This document shows positions 16,444 through 24,433 of a DNA stretch of 40,032 nt, piece after piece; positions within the stretch are counted from its first letter, which is position 1, and every line of letters begins with the position of its first letter. The DNA comes from an uncultured Lentisphaerota bacterium (lineage in GTDB: Bacteria; Verrucomicrobiota; Lentisphaeria; Victivallales; GWF2-50-93), in the NCBI GenBank assembly GCA_903872565.1, contig CAIQLG010000064.1:1-40032 (forward strand), written 5' to 3'. The notes beneath the pieces are model-generated. The model made no database searches, had not been told where the DNA came from, and was given only the letters and a program-made list of their open reading frames with translations. Both the position numbers and the translations under genes were made by a program.

Positions 16444-17745
16444 TTATTTTTTTGACGGTGTCTTTCCTCCTGGCGGCATCATTCCTGGCGGCATCATTCC
16501 TGGCGGCATCATTCCTGGCGGCATCATTTCCGGTTTTGTACTCGGCTTTGTCTTTGGAGGTATCATTCCTGATGGCTTCTTCGCATTTGAATCTGTTTCA
16601 ACTGTATCTTCTCCTTCTTCTGATTTCATATACTTTTTCTCTTCAAAAACACTTTTAGGGCCGACTTCATATTCTTTTCCATCTTTTTCATCTTTAAGGG
16701 TAACTGTTTTATTGTTGTAGTTGACATCTTCGATGGTATACTTCGCTACTGTTTTCCCCTTCAATTTGACTTCAAATGAATTACCTTTGCTTGTGACATA
16801 ATTTTCCTTTGTGACAAAATCCACCAAGGTTATCCTGTCCTTGTTTTCTTTAGCAATGGTGCCTGGTAAAACTGTGATTGGCTCTTCGTTCTCCTTCTTC
16901 ACGACGACTTCCGAGGCATCCTCGGTAACAGTACGCTTGTTCTTGTCAAGTTTATTGACGGTTTTTGGTATTATATCCGTGATGGTATATTTATCTCCAT
17001 TCAGTTCGATAGGATCTCCCATTTTGAAAAACTTGAGTTTCATATCTTTTTCTGTTTTTCCAATTTTAGCCCGGATTTCCCATTTGCTCTTGTTCTCCTC
17101 TCCGCCATTTGGTACCACCTTTTCAAGTTTGAAGGGCAGACTTTTCCTGAATATGCTTTTTGTAAAGAGCTTGATCGAGGGATTTGGGAATGACTCAGGA
17201 TCCTTCAAGTCTGTCTTCTCGTTGAACTCGCAGAGATTGTTGAACCCGTCTTCGTCCATATCAAGGAATGCATCTTCAAAATTATTAGGATTCAGCCCTA
17301 AATTTTGTTCATCTATATCAGGAATACCGTCTTTGTCCCTGTCCAATTTTGTATTTACCTCGACTCTCATGGGTTTTTCGAGTTTTTCCTGGCAGAGTGG
17401 GCATTTCTCGTTGAAGAAAGCCGACAAGGGTATGATTTTTAAGCATTTGCTACAGCGCGTGGCGGTATATGGGACAAGCAAGTCCATATATGATTTGGTT
17501 TTATCCTCTAGGTCAACCACGTGTGTTGCTTCCCACGGCTTGTCTTTCTTGAAGTTTGCAGATATTTCGTATTCTTCCATTTTGGCCACCGGATAATCTG
17601 CCAGAATCTTTTCCATTTTGAGATCCTCGGTCGTCACATCGAGAGACTTGGTGAGAACAATAATTGTCCAGATGAGCGATAAGATGAAGATCAGCAAAAA
17701 CACTGCCAATGTAATTTTTTCATAATGTTTTTTGATGAAATTCAT
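16444..17745 (-). CDS. Single-pass envelope protein with CxxC pairs, Ca-binding-like repeats and GMMPP tail
   Basis: 433 aa, occupying the Amuc_1099 position between the PilO-like and secretin genes. Residues 11-31 form one membrane helix. Two CxxC pairs (98-101 and 115-118) look like a zinc ribbon, unusual if it is periplasmic as the topology suggests. Two acidic loops, DRDKDGIPDIDE (135-146) and DMDEDGFNNLCEF (162-174), resemble thrombospondin type 3 or EF-hand calcium loops. A beta-rich C-terminal half follows with a repeated pattern (YTITDI..., YTIEDV...), and the tail is a GMMPP repeat. It overlaps the upstream gene by ATGA. A role linking the inner-membrane PilMNO complex to the secretins is inference; PilP normally does this in Proteobacteria. 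Confidence 0.7.
   Translation of the reverse strand: MNFIKKHYEKITLAVFLLIFILSLIWTIIVLTKSLDVTTEDLKMEKILADYPVAKMEEYEISANFKKDKPWEATHVVDLEDKTKSYMDLLVPYTATRCSKCLKIIPLSAFFNEKCPLCQEKLEKPMRVEVNTKLDRDKDGIPDIDEQNLGLNPNNFEDAFLDMDEDGFNNLCEFNEKTDLKDPESFPNPSIKLFTKSIFRKSLPFKLEKVVPNGGEENKSKWEIRAKIGKTEKDMKLKFFKMGDPIELNGDKYTITDIIPKTVNKLDKNKRTVTEDASEVVVKKENEEPITVLPGTIAKENKDRITLVDFVTKENYVTSKGNSFEVKLKGKTVAKYTIEDVNYNNKTVTLKDEKDGKEYEVGPKSVFEEKKYMKSEEGEDTVETDSNAKKPSGMIPPKTKPSTKPEMMPPGMMPPGMMPPGMMPPGGKTPSKK
16469..16528 (+). repeat. Four 15-bp tandem repeats encoding the GMMPP tail
   Basis: Four perfect copies of CCTGGCGGCATCATT on the plus strand, encoding M-M-P-P-G units on the minus strand near the C-terminus of the 433-aa protein. 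Copy number of such arrays often changes by slippage in 5-residue steps without breaking the frame. Confidence 0.9.
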
Positions 17746-18935
17746 TTTTCACTCTCAAGATAAAGAACATAGTCAAACTCGATTTCTGCCGTCACGTTAT
17801 CCGATCCTACTCCCCCTATAATTGGTACATCAACGGGATTTCTCACAGTAGTTTTCTTTTCGGATGGCTTCACCTCAACTTCAGGTTTGAAAATATTCTG
17901 ATCCTTTTCCTCTGGCGTTTCACTTTCCTTAGATGGAGGTGCCTCTATCTTGGTTACTTCATCGTAATCTTTCAACAGGCTTAAATTTTTAATCACATAT
18001 ATGCGGTTGTCCATATAGGCGTTCTGCATCTGATTTACTAGTTCCCTTATGGCCGAGAGCGGTCCCTTGACTGTCATCCTATAGCTGAAGTACAGATATC
18101 CGTTTTTGTCGACAATTCCGTCAATGGCACCAGTCTTGTCCATGGATTCAAGATTTGTGATATTGGCCTTTTTCAACCGATATATAAGATCCTCCTTGAG
18201 CTTGTAATGTTTGATTATATAAGGGATCTGCGACTTGTTGGGCAAAGCATCTTTATACATTTCGAAAGAGAAATTTGGTGGTGTGCCTATCGAGTTGACT
18301 CCGTTTTGAGGACTCAAAAGTTTCTTGAACTCTTCGCTCATATGCCTTATGTATCTCTTGCAGTCTTCTGGGCTAATGTCCCGATTGAAACCGAGAGATT
18401 CCAGAATATATTCGTCAATATTATCAGAGGGCTTCGAACATTCTATGGATTCATTCCGTAGTACGTCCCTGAATGAGGCTTTGGCCACCCCAAGTTTTTC
18501 CGGATCGTATTTTTTGAAGTTCTCCTCCAATGCCTGTGCTGCACTCAACTTTTTCTTCAAGCTCTTTTTTATATTTTCGCGCCATTTTTCATAGACATCC
18601 ATTTCCTTTTCTCCAAGCTCGGCAATAAATGCCTGTAGCGCCTTCCTGTATGGTTTGCCAAAAAAAAGCTGAACTTCGTCAAGTTTTTTCTTTATTTTCA
18701 CAGAATCGGCTTTGATGGCGTCAACATTCGCCTGGATTGGTCCTGGGTTGGAAGGAGTCAACTGTTTGCGCACATCCTCTATCTTGGTCTTGTTGGTTGA
18801 AAGGATGTCCTGGTATGCTCTCATCTCCTTGGTTTTCTTAAGGACAAGAAAAAGAAGCACGGACGAGATGATTAGGCATGTCAAAATCACCACGCTCATT
18901 ATAACGTTTTTCTTCAGGATGTCCAGGAATTGCAT
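17742..18935 (-). CDS. PilO-like inner-membrane protein (Amuc_1100 position)
   Basis: 397 aa. A short cytoplasmic N-terminus, one membrane helix at about 11-33 (VIMSVVILTCLIISSVLLFL) and a long charged coiled-coil region (35-125) precede a globular periplasmic domain at about 240-330 (YRMTVKGPLSAIRELVNQMQ) that fits the PilO/PilN ferredoxin-like fold. The acidic Pro-rich tail (PPSKESETPEEKDQ) is followed by a final strand. It starts 6 bp after the PilM-PilN fusion stop and overlaps the next gene by 4 bp. Gene order places it where Akkermansia encodes Amuc_1100. Whether it reaches the cell surface cannot be told from sequence. Confidence 0.72.
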   Translation of the reverse strand: MQFLDILKKNVIMSVVILTCLIISSVLLFLVLKKTKEMRAYQDILSTNKTKIEDVRKQLTPSNPGPIQANVDAIKADSVKIKKKLDEVQLFFGKPYRKALQAFIAELGEKEMDVYEKWRENIKKSLKKKLSAAQALEENFKKYDPEKLGVAKASFRDVLRNESIECSKPSDNIDEYILESLGFNRDISPEDCKRYIRHMSEEFKKLLSPQNGVNSIGTPPNFSFEMYKDALPNKSQIPYIIKHYKLKEDLIYRLKKANITNLESMDKTGAIDGIVDKNGYLYFSYRMTVKGPLSAIRELVNQMQNAYMDNRIYVIKNLSLLKDYDEVTKIEAPPSKESETPEEKDQNIFKPEVEVKPSEKKTTVRNPVDVPIIGGVGSDNVTAEIEFDYVLYLESEK

Positions 18936-18941
18936 GTTTAT

Positions 18942-20720
18942 TTACTTGTTTATTGGAATTTTCAGTTTTGCTTCAAAATGGAACAAGGTTATGTTGTCTT
19001 CACTGTTTTTTGTCGGATTTGTTTTGAAATCAACGGTTTTCACATCTTTGTCATCACCAGTGAAGATTGGTGATTTAAGGATATTATCCCTTAGAACTTT
19101 TTCCAACGGAACAGGCTGGTCTAGATTGAGAAAGTATCCCTTGAAATCAATCCAGGACAACCCTAGGCTGGCGGCGGCCACTACAGATGTGTCTTTCTTT
19201 CTCGGTCCGAAAATGGAAGACGGAGCAGCAGAAGAAGAAGATTCCTTTTCCTTTGGGGTTTCCTCCGTTGTCGAAGTGGCTTCGGAACTAGATTTGGCTT
19301 TTAGGGAGACAAGCCACATATTGTCAGGAATAAGTAATTGGATTTCCTGTATAAGGTCTGGCCAGCGTTTTCTCGAATCAAGAACATTTTTTGCGGCCTT
19401 ATATTTGGCTATGATTCCATCGAGTCTGCTTTTCTCCTGTCTTATCTGATTTTTCAGCACGTCCGTATCAGCGACTACTTTGTTGGACATCTCTGCCTTT
19501 TTCTGGTCAATCTGCCCCTGTTTAATGAATGCGAGGAAAATTAAGGTGAGGCATAGGACAAGTGAAGCCGCAGTCATATAGAAGAAGGGAGCCTTGTGTT
19601 TTATTTCCTGTAGTCTGCGAAGTTTCTGAGGAACAAGTGAAATCTCGATTGGACAGCTAGTGGCCCGCCTCAGGCCGAGACCGATCACTTCGGAGAACAT
19701 GTGTGCAACCTCCGCAAGTCCCTCCCTGTTGATATTTTCAGACAGATGAACGACGGCGAACGGGTTGAAATATTCCGCCGGGATCTTCAATTTTTCAGTG
19801 AAGAAGCGCGGAGTGAAAGCCATCACCGAGCTTCCGCCTGCCAGATAAAGCTTTGAGGGTTTGTTCCCTTTCTGCTGAGACCTGTACACGTTGATTGATC
19901 TGTTTATTTCACCGTGAAGCCTGGTCATGACATTCCTGACTATTTTTGATATTGTTGCAGCCACCTCCGAGTCAGGTTCCTCATAGGCACCTCCCAACGC
20001 CACGAAACCGTGTTTCCTTTTCAGCTCTTCCGCGTCATTAAATGGAATTCCAAACTCTTTGCTGATCTGCTGGGTTATGGAATGTCCTGCAATGGGAATT
20101 GTCCTGACAAAGAACCTCCCGCTGTCTATGAATACCAAGCTTGAACATTTTGATCCTATGTTAAGCAGCATTACGCATTCATTTCCGCCGATTTCATTTG
20201 CCCTTGCCGAGTTGTAGCATGCCGCAGGTGCCACATCTATTATTGCTATCTCCTTGCCGTGTGACTCTATGATGTTCACAATGTCTTCGATCACAGTGTC
20301 CTTTATCACGACGAACATCACTTCGATTTCCGATTCCCCCTCGGTATTGCCGATAAGCTGATAGTCCCAGACAACCTGTTCAATGGGGAAGGGAACATTC
20401 TGTTTCGCCTCGTATTCCACGACCTGGCGCACTCTGTCCTCCCTGTCTCCAATGGGAGGCAGTTTGACAAATCTAATGAAGGCCGACTGCCCAGATATCG
20501 AGATATGTACACTCTTTGTTTTGAACTCTATTTCCGTAAGTGCCTGGTTAAGAGCGACTTTGAGAGCTTCTCCAAGCTCCTCCTCCTTGAGATCACCTCC
20601 AAACTCCTTGAATGCAAAATTTCCAAGGACTATGCCTCCACCCTGCGGAAAACTGAACTCCGCTATCTTTAGGCTGTCCGCCCCGATGTCTATGGCAAGA
20701 ACTGAACTCTGTTTGGCCAT
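18942..20720 (-). CDS. pilM: PilM-PilN fusion, pilus/secretin assembly platform
   Basis: 592 aa. Residues 1-345 are an actin-like PilM/FtsA-type ATPase domain with the phosphate-1 loop LAIDIGADSLKIAEF, YEAKQNVPFP, the second phosphate loop LLNIGSKCSSLVFID and LYLAGGSSVM. Residues 378-400 form a membrane helix (FFYMTAASLVLCLTLIFLAF), and 400-592 are a PilN-like periplasmic part with a coiled-coil start, a Ser/Glu-rich insert and a C-terminal strand-rich domain. In most type IV pilus systems PilM and PilN are separate proteins that bind each other through the PilN N-terminus, so this fusion makes that contact permanent. AAAGG precedes ATG 20720, 4 bp after the upstream gene. Confidence 0.9.
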   Translation of the reverse strand: MAKQSSVLAIDIGADSLKIAEFSFPQGGGIVLGNFAFKEFGGDLKEEELGEALKVALNQALTEIEFKTKSVHISISGQSAFIRFVKLPPIGDREDRVRQVVEYEAKQNVPFPIEQVVWDYQLIGNTEGESEIEVMFVVIKDTVIEDIVNIIESHGKEIAIIDVAPAACYNSARANEIGGNECVMLLNIGSKCSSLVFIDSGRFFVRTIPIAGHSITQQISKEFGIPFNDAEELKRKHGFVALGGAYEEPDSEVAATISKIVRNVMTRLHGEINRSINVYRSQQKGNKPSKLYLAGGSSVMAFTPRFFTEKLKIPAEYFNPFAVVHLSENINREGLAEVAHMFSEVIGLGLRRATSCPIEISLVPQKLRRLQEIKHKAPFFYMTAASLVLCLTLIFLAFIKQGQIDQKKAEMSNKVVADTDVLKNQIRQEKSRLDGIIAKYKAAKNVLDSRKRWPDLIQEIQLLIPDNMWLVSLKAKSSSEATSTTEETPKEKESSSSAAPSSIFGPRKKDTSVVAAASLGLSWIDFKGYFLNLDQPVPLEKVLRDNILKSPIFTGDDKDVKTVDFKTNPTKNSEDNITLFHFEAKLKIPINK

Positions 20721-20724
20721 TTAA

Positions 20725-21387
20725 TTACCTTTGATTGTCAGACTTGATCAGTTCATAGTAGTCGTAATTCAAGTAGTTCCACGGGGTCTTGTCCGGTCCG
20801 AATATGCTGTTAGGTACCCTGTTTATAGCGGGGTTTTTTGCCACCGCCGCAAAATCCTTGGCTACACTCTTCGCATCCTTTATAGGGTAGTAGTTGCCAC
20901 CAATGGGTGCGCTGTTGAGGATGAAGGAAACTTTGATGGGGATCTTCCTGGCTGTGGTAGTGTTAGTTTTAATCTCCGGGGCGTATCTCTGGATGAACCT
21001 CGGATGAACAAACGCCACTGCGTGGTGTTCTTTCCCATCAAGAGCGATGGACCAGTATGCGACTTTCCCGGAAAGATGTGTTATCCTGTTGCCAGGAAGC
21101 AGAATCTCATATTCTATTGACATGTCGTCAATCCATTTCGATAGCTGGTTCGCGCCCTTCCCCCCGACAAAATCACTTTTCATCGTGTAGGCGACATCAA
21201 TTTCGAGCCACCAGTCCAAATTTGTTCCCAATCCCTGTACATTGGCTGCATTGATCTGCGGAGTGTTGACAAAACTACATTTGATGTCAACCTTGGTTAT
21301 AAGCTCATCGCCCTGGGCATAAGAATGCAAGGACAAGACAAAAAACATTGCGGTTAGACAGAAAGTCAGTTTTTTAAGGTTTTTCAT
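20725..21387 (-). CDS. Exported protein at the head of the pilus operon (Amuc_1102 position)
   Basis: 220 aa with a clear Sec signal peptide (MKNLKKLTFCLTAMFFVLSL, cleavage near YAQ|G). The mature part is strand-rich, including WWLEIDVAYTM, IEYEILLPGNRITHLSGK and KIPIKVSFILNSAPIGGNYY. It contains no Cys after the signal and no pilin-type cleavage motif, so it is not a pilin. AAGGAG precedes the ATG. Position suggests a periplasmic or outer-membrane partner of the secretin complex. Function unknown. Confidence 0.75.
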   Translation of the reverse strand: MKNLKKLTFCLTAMFFVLSLHSYAQGDELITKVDIKCSFVNTPQINAANVQGLGTNLDWWLEIDVAYTMKSDFVGGKGANQLSKWIDDMSIEYEILLPGNRITHLSGKVAYWSIALDGKEHHAVAFVHPRFIQRYAPEIKTNTTTARKIPIKVSFILNSAPIGGNYYPIKDAKSVAKDFAAVAKNPAINRVPNSIFGPDKTPWNYLNYDYYELIKSDNQR

Positions 21388-21619
21388 TCCGAAGCTCCTT
21401 GTTAATATGCTATTTCATGTCTATTTGCGATACACGATAACACAAAACAGAAACAGCATTAATCATGCCATTAATCTGTAATATATGGATTTAGTCTGCA
21501 AAGGTAATCTTTATTCCAAGGTTCTTCAAGCATATTTATATATTTTTTTTTAAAAAAAATGAATTAGGGATTATCTTATGACGGATTTTGATATAAAATT
21601 TATTGTACACAGCAATTGA

Positions 21620-22336
21620 ATGAAGACCATTATGACATCGGAAAAGATATGGATCGTCGTACCCTCATACAATCACGGAACGGAGATCGTGTCCGTGCTG
21701 AAAGCAATTCCGGATTCCATCCGCAACATCATAGTAGTTGACGACGGCTCGAAGGAGAAAATATCCAGAGGAGATCTTCCTCCGGATTCTAGAATAGCCC
21801 TGCTTTCTCACGATGGAAACCGCGGGAAGGGAGTGGCTCTGCTCACCGCCGCGAAATTCGCACTTGATAAGAAAGGGGGTTTTATGATAAGTCTCGATGC
21901 CGATGGACAGCACGACCCGAAGGAGATTTCCTGTTTCATCGAAATTCTTGCTAGCGGTTTCAATGGCCTCGTGATTGGAGTCAGGGATTTCAAAGGGAAG
22001 AAAATACCTTGGACAAGCAGGTTGGGACGAATGATGTCAAACCTGATGGTATTCATGGAGACCGGGCGCCGGATAAACGACACCCAGTCAGGTTTCAGAC
22101 TCTACCCCCTCGGTATTTTCAAGTCCTGTGATTGCCGATCCTCGGGGTATGAATTCGAAACAGAACTGCTCGTGAGAAGCATTTGGGCGGGATATGAATG
22201 CCGGACTGTCCCGATTTCCGTAGAATACCCAAGGAACAGAATTTCGCATTTCAAGCTATTCCAAGACAATGTGAGATTTGTGGTTCTCCACTTTAGACTC
22301 ATATGCTGGGCGATGTTTAGATCCAGAAATAATTGA
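21620..22336 (+). CDS. Family 2 glycosyltransferase, DPM1/polyprenyl-phosphate type
   Basis: 238 aa GT-A enzyme. IWIVVPSYNHGTEI starts the nucleotide-binding fold, followed by IIVVDDGSKE, RGKGVALLTAAKFAL and the metal-binding SLDADGQHDP (DxD). NDTQSGFRLYPLGIF and the Glu-rich YEFETELLVR are typical of dolichol/undecaprenyl-phosphate sugar transferases. No clear membrane helices are present except a hydrophobic C-terminus (VVLHFRLICWAMF). It is single, facing away from the pilus operon and ending 4 bp from the convergent ACP gene. The likely job is transfer of a sugar to a lipid carrier. Confidence 0.85.
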   Translation: MKTIMTSEKIWIVVPSYNHGTEIVSVLKAIPDSIRNIIVVDDGSKEKISRGDLPPDSRIALLSHDGNRGKGVALLTAAKFALDKKGGFMISLDADGQHDPKEISCFIEILASGFNGLVIGVRDFKGKKIPWTSRLGRMMSNLMVFMETGRRINDTQSGFRLYPLGIFKSCDCRSSGYEFETELLVRSIWAGYECRTVPISVEYPRNRISHFKLFQDNVRFVVLHFRLICWAMFRSRNN

Positions 22337-22340
22337 GAGA

Positions 22341-22592
22341 CTAAAGATTCTTCATCTTAGGTTCGAGATATTCAATGCAGCTGTTCAAGCTGGCAAGCTT
22401 TCCGTAATCGGCTTCAGGAACCTCTATCTTGTATTTCTTCCTGAGCTCCATCACAATGTCAAGGAAATCCATGGAGTCAAGCTCAAGCTGATCCCTGAGC
22501 TTCTTTTCGGGATCAATCCCTGAACAATCCCCTTCGGGAAGTATCTCTTCTATAATGTCTGTGACCGCTTTTTTTACTTCTCCTCGTGTCAT
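22341..22592 (-). CDS. Acyl carrier protein
   Basis: 83 aa with the classical four-helix ACP pattern and the phosphopantetheine serine in LELDSMDFLDIVMEL. AGGAG lies 10 bp upstream of the ATG. It follows the ketosynthase gene on the same strand (134-bp gap), with acpS just beyond, so the set contains an acyl carrier, its condensing enzyme and its activating enzyme. The DSMDF motif and the GDCSGIDPEKKL insert differ from housekeeping ACPs (DSLDTVE), so it may be a specialised carrier rather than FabD/FabH's ACP. Confidence 0.9.
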   Translation of the reverse strand: MTRGEVKKAVTDIIEEILPEGDCSGIDPEKKLRDQLELDSMDFLDIVMELRKKYKIEVPEADYGKLASLNSCIEYLEPKMKNL

Positions 22593-22726
22593 CTTTCAAA
22601 ACTCCTGAATGTTCCGACTTTGGCTTAAAATTGACATTGAAAACCGTATAACATAATAGTAAGGAAATAAACTGCAATAGCTCGATAACGTAAAAAATGA
22701 AGATATTTGGTATTTTTTCCGGGAAA

Positions 22727-23977
22727 TCAGTTTCCTGGGCGTCCAACGATGAGCACTGAATTTATGCCCAGCATTCCGAAGGAATTATTCAGGATGAAGT
22801 TGATCCTCTCTTTCCTGGAAGGCGAATCAACAAGCAGATTCGGCATCGCGCATTCCTTGTCAAGATTAAACACGTTCATGCAGGGGTGGACAATATTGTC
22901 GTCGAAGGATGGAATATTGCCGGCAAGTTCGAGGGTGCCTGCCGCACCCATCGCATGCCCGATGTAGCCCTTAGTATTGTTGACGAATGGAAAATCCCAG
23001 TTTCCCGAGAAAACTTTTTTTACCGCCTCGCACTCCTGTATGTCCCCAGCCTTGGTACCCGTGGCGTGAGTGCTGATTATGTCTATGTCGCCAGGCTCTA
23101 GCCCGGCTTTTTTCAGTGCCAGCTCCATGCATTCCGCCTGTCGCTCCGGATTCGGAAGGACAAAGTTTGTACCATCTGAATTCATGGCATAGCCTTTTAT
23201 TTCGCCATATATCTTTCTCACCCCGCGTTTCTTTGCGGACTCGAGTGTCTCAAGGACATATAGACAGCCGCCCTCAGAAACAACGATGCCAGTCCTGTTG
23301 CGGTCGAAAGGCCTGCTCGCCTTCAGCGGATCCTCGTCGTACGCGAGAGCCCCCTGGCTCTTGAAACCGGCAAAAATCCCGAAAGTGTGTATGCTCTCCG
23401 AAACTCCGCCTGCGATTGCATAGTCAATTTCACCAAGCATAAGCTGCTGTGTCCCCTGGATTATCCCTGCGTTGCCGGCCGCGCATGCGGCACCGATGCA
23501 GTAGTGAGGCCCCGTGAGCCCCAAATTCACGGTCACTTCACCCGCAGGATTGTTTGCCACCGTCCTAGGATTATGATAATGGTTCCAGTATTTCACATCG
23601 TAGCCGAACTGGCTGATATTGTGGATCTCGTTTTCCGTCTCCACATTTCCATGTTCCGTGATGCCGACATATACACCTATCCTGCCCTTGTTGGCATCAC
23701 CCACGGAAAGTCCGGCGTCCGTGAGCGCCTCGTTCGAACAATAAATTGCGACCGAGCCCGCCCTGGTTCCTGTCCTGATATCCTTTTTGTTCTGATATTT
23801 CAACGGGTTGAAATGGCAGACTCCAGCGTGAACCTTGCCTACATACCTCAAGTCAATATTCTCGATCTTTGCAACCTTATCAAGGAGATTCCTCCTGTAT
23901 TCCTGCATGCTGTCGCCATTCGGCGCCGTGAGACCCACGCCAGTGATAACTATTCTCAAACTGTCCTTTTTACACAT
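22727..23977 (-). CDS. Beta-ketoacyl-ACP synthase, FabF-like
   Basis: 416 aa condensing enzyme. The catalytic triad is complete: Cys165 in IGAACAAGN, His304 in STHATGTKAGD and His341 in KGYIGHAMGAAG. The C-terminal gating motif is NNSFGMLGINS where FabF normally has NSFGFGGTN, a change near the substrate entrance that hints at a specialised substrate. I chose ATG 23977 (MCKKDSLRIVITGVG) over TTG 24010, since the fold begins there. It runs toward the ACP gene and is divergent from acpS. It could act in fatty acid elongation or a secondary lipid pathway; the sequence does not separate these. Confidence 0.87.
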   Translation of the reverse strand: MCKKDSLRIVITGVGLTAPNGDSMQEYRRNLLDKVAKIENIDLRYVGKVHAGVCHFNPLKYQNKKDIRTGTRAGSVAIYCSNEALTDAGLSVGDANKGRIGVYVGITEHGNVETENEIHNISQFGYDVKYWNHYHNPRTVANNPAGEVTVNLGLTGPHYCIGAACAAGNAGIIQGTQQLMLGEIDYAIAGGVSESIHTFGIFAGFKSQGALAYDEDPLKASRPFDRNRTGIVVSEGGCLYVLETLESAKKRGVRKIYGEIKGYAMNSDGTNFVLPNPERQAECMELALKKAGLEPGDIDIISTHATGTKAGDIQECEAVKKVFSGNWDFPFVNNTKGYIGHAMGAAGTLELAGNIPSFDDNIVHPCMNVFNLDKECAMPNLLVDSPSRKERINFILNNSFGMLGINSVLIVGRPGN

Positions 23978-24031
23978 AATTTTAAAAATCCACTTCCAGT
24001 TTTTCTTCAAAGGGTTTAAGTTAAGACATAA

Positions 24032-24430
24032 ATGGAAAAAATCAATACTATGATTAAAGGTATAGGAACAGATATTGTAAAAGTTTCAAGGATCGGCGAT
24101 ATGATGGCACGTCATTCCGCCAGATTTCAAGGACGCGTCTTCACTTCCCAGGAAATTGTCCAGGCATCGAATTACAAGCCGGAAAACCAGTATTTCGCCG
24201 CCAGATGGGCCGCGAAAGAGGCCTTTTCGAAAGCGCTGGGAACCGGAATCGGCGAAAAATGCGCCTGGCTCGACATCAACGTTGTCAGCGATCAAAATGG
24301 ACGTCCGTCTCTTGAGATTTCCGGAACAGCTCTGGAAACCGCAAAACTCAAAGGGATCGAAAACATCCAAGTCTCGATAAGTCACGAGGATAACTACGCC
24401 ATTGCATTCGTCGTGCTAGAAGGAGATTGA
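24032..24430 (+). CDS. acpS: Holo-ACP synthase
   Basis: Attaches 4'-phosphopantetheine to ACP. The 132-aa product has GIGTDIVKVSRI near the N-terminus (metal-binding Asp), the RWAAKEAFSKALG motif (Glu binding Mg and CoA) and the C-terminal VSISHEDNYAIAFVV. The start may be ATG 24050 (MIKGIGTDI) because the family usually begins there; neither start has a strong ribosome-binding site. It is divergent from the ketosynthase, with about 55 bp for both promoters, and forms an operon with nnr 3 bp downstream. Confidence 0.92.
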   Translation: MEKINTMIKGIGTDIVKVSRIGDMMARHSARFQGRVFTSQEIVQASNYKPENQYFAARWAAKEAFSKALGTGIGEKCAWLDINVVSDQNGRPSLEISGTALETAKLKGIENIQVSISHEDNYAIAFVVLEGD

Positions 24431-24433
24431 CAG

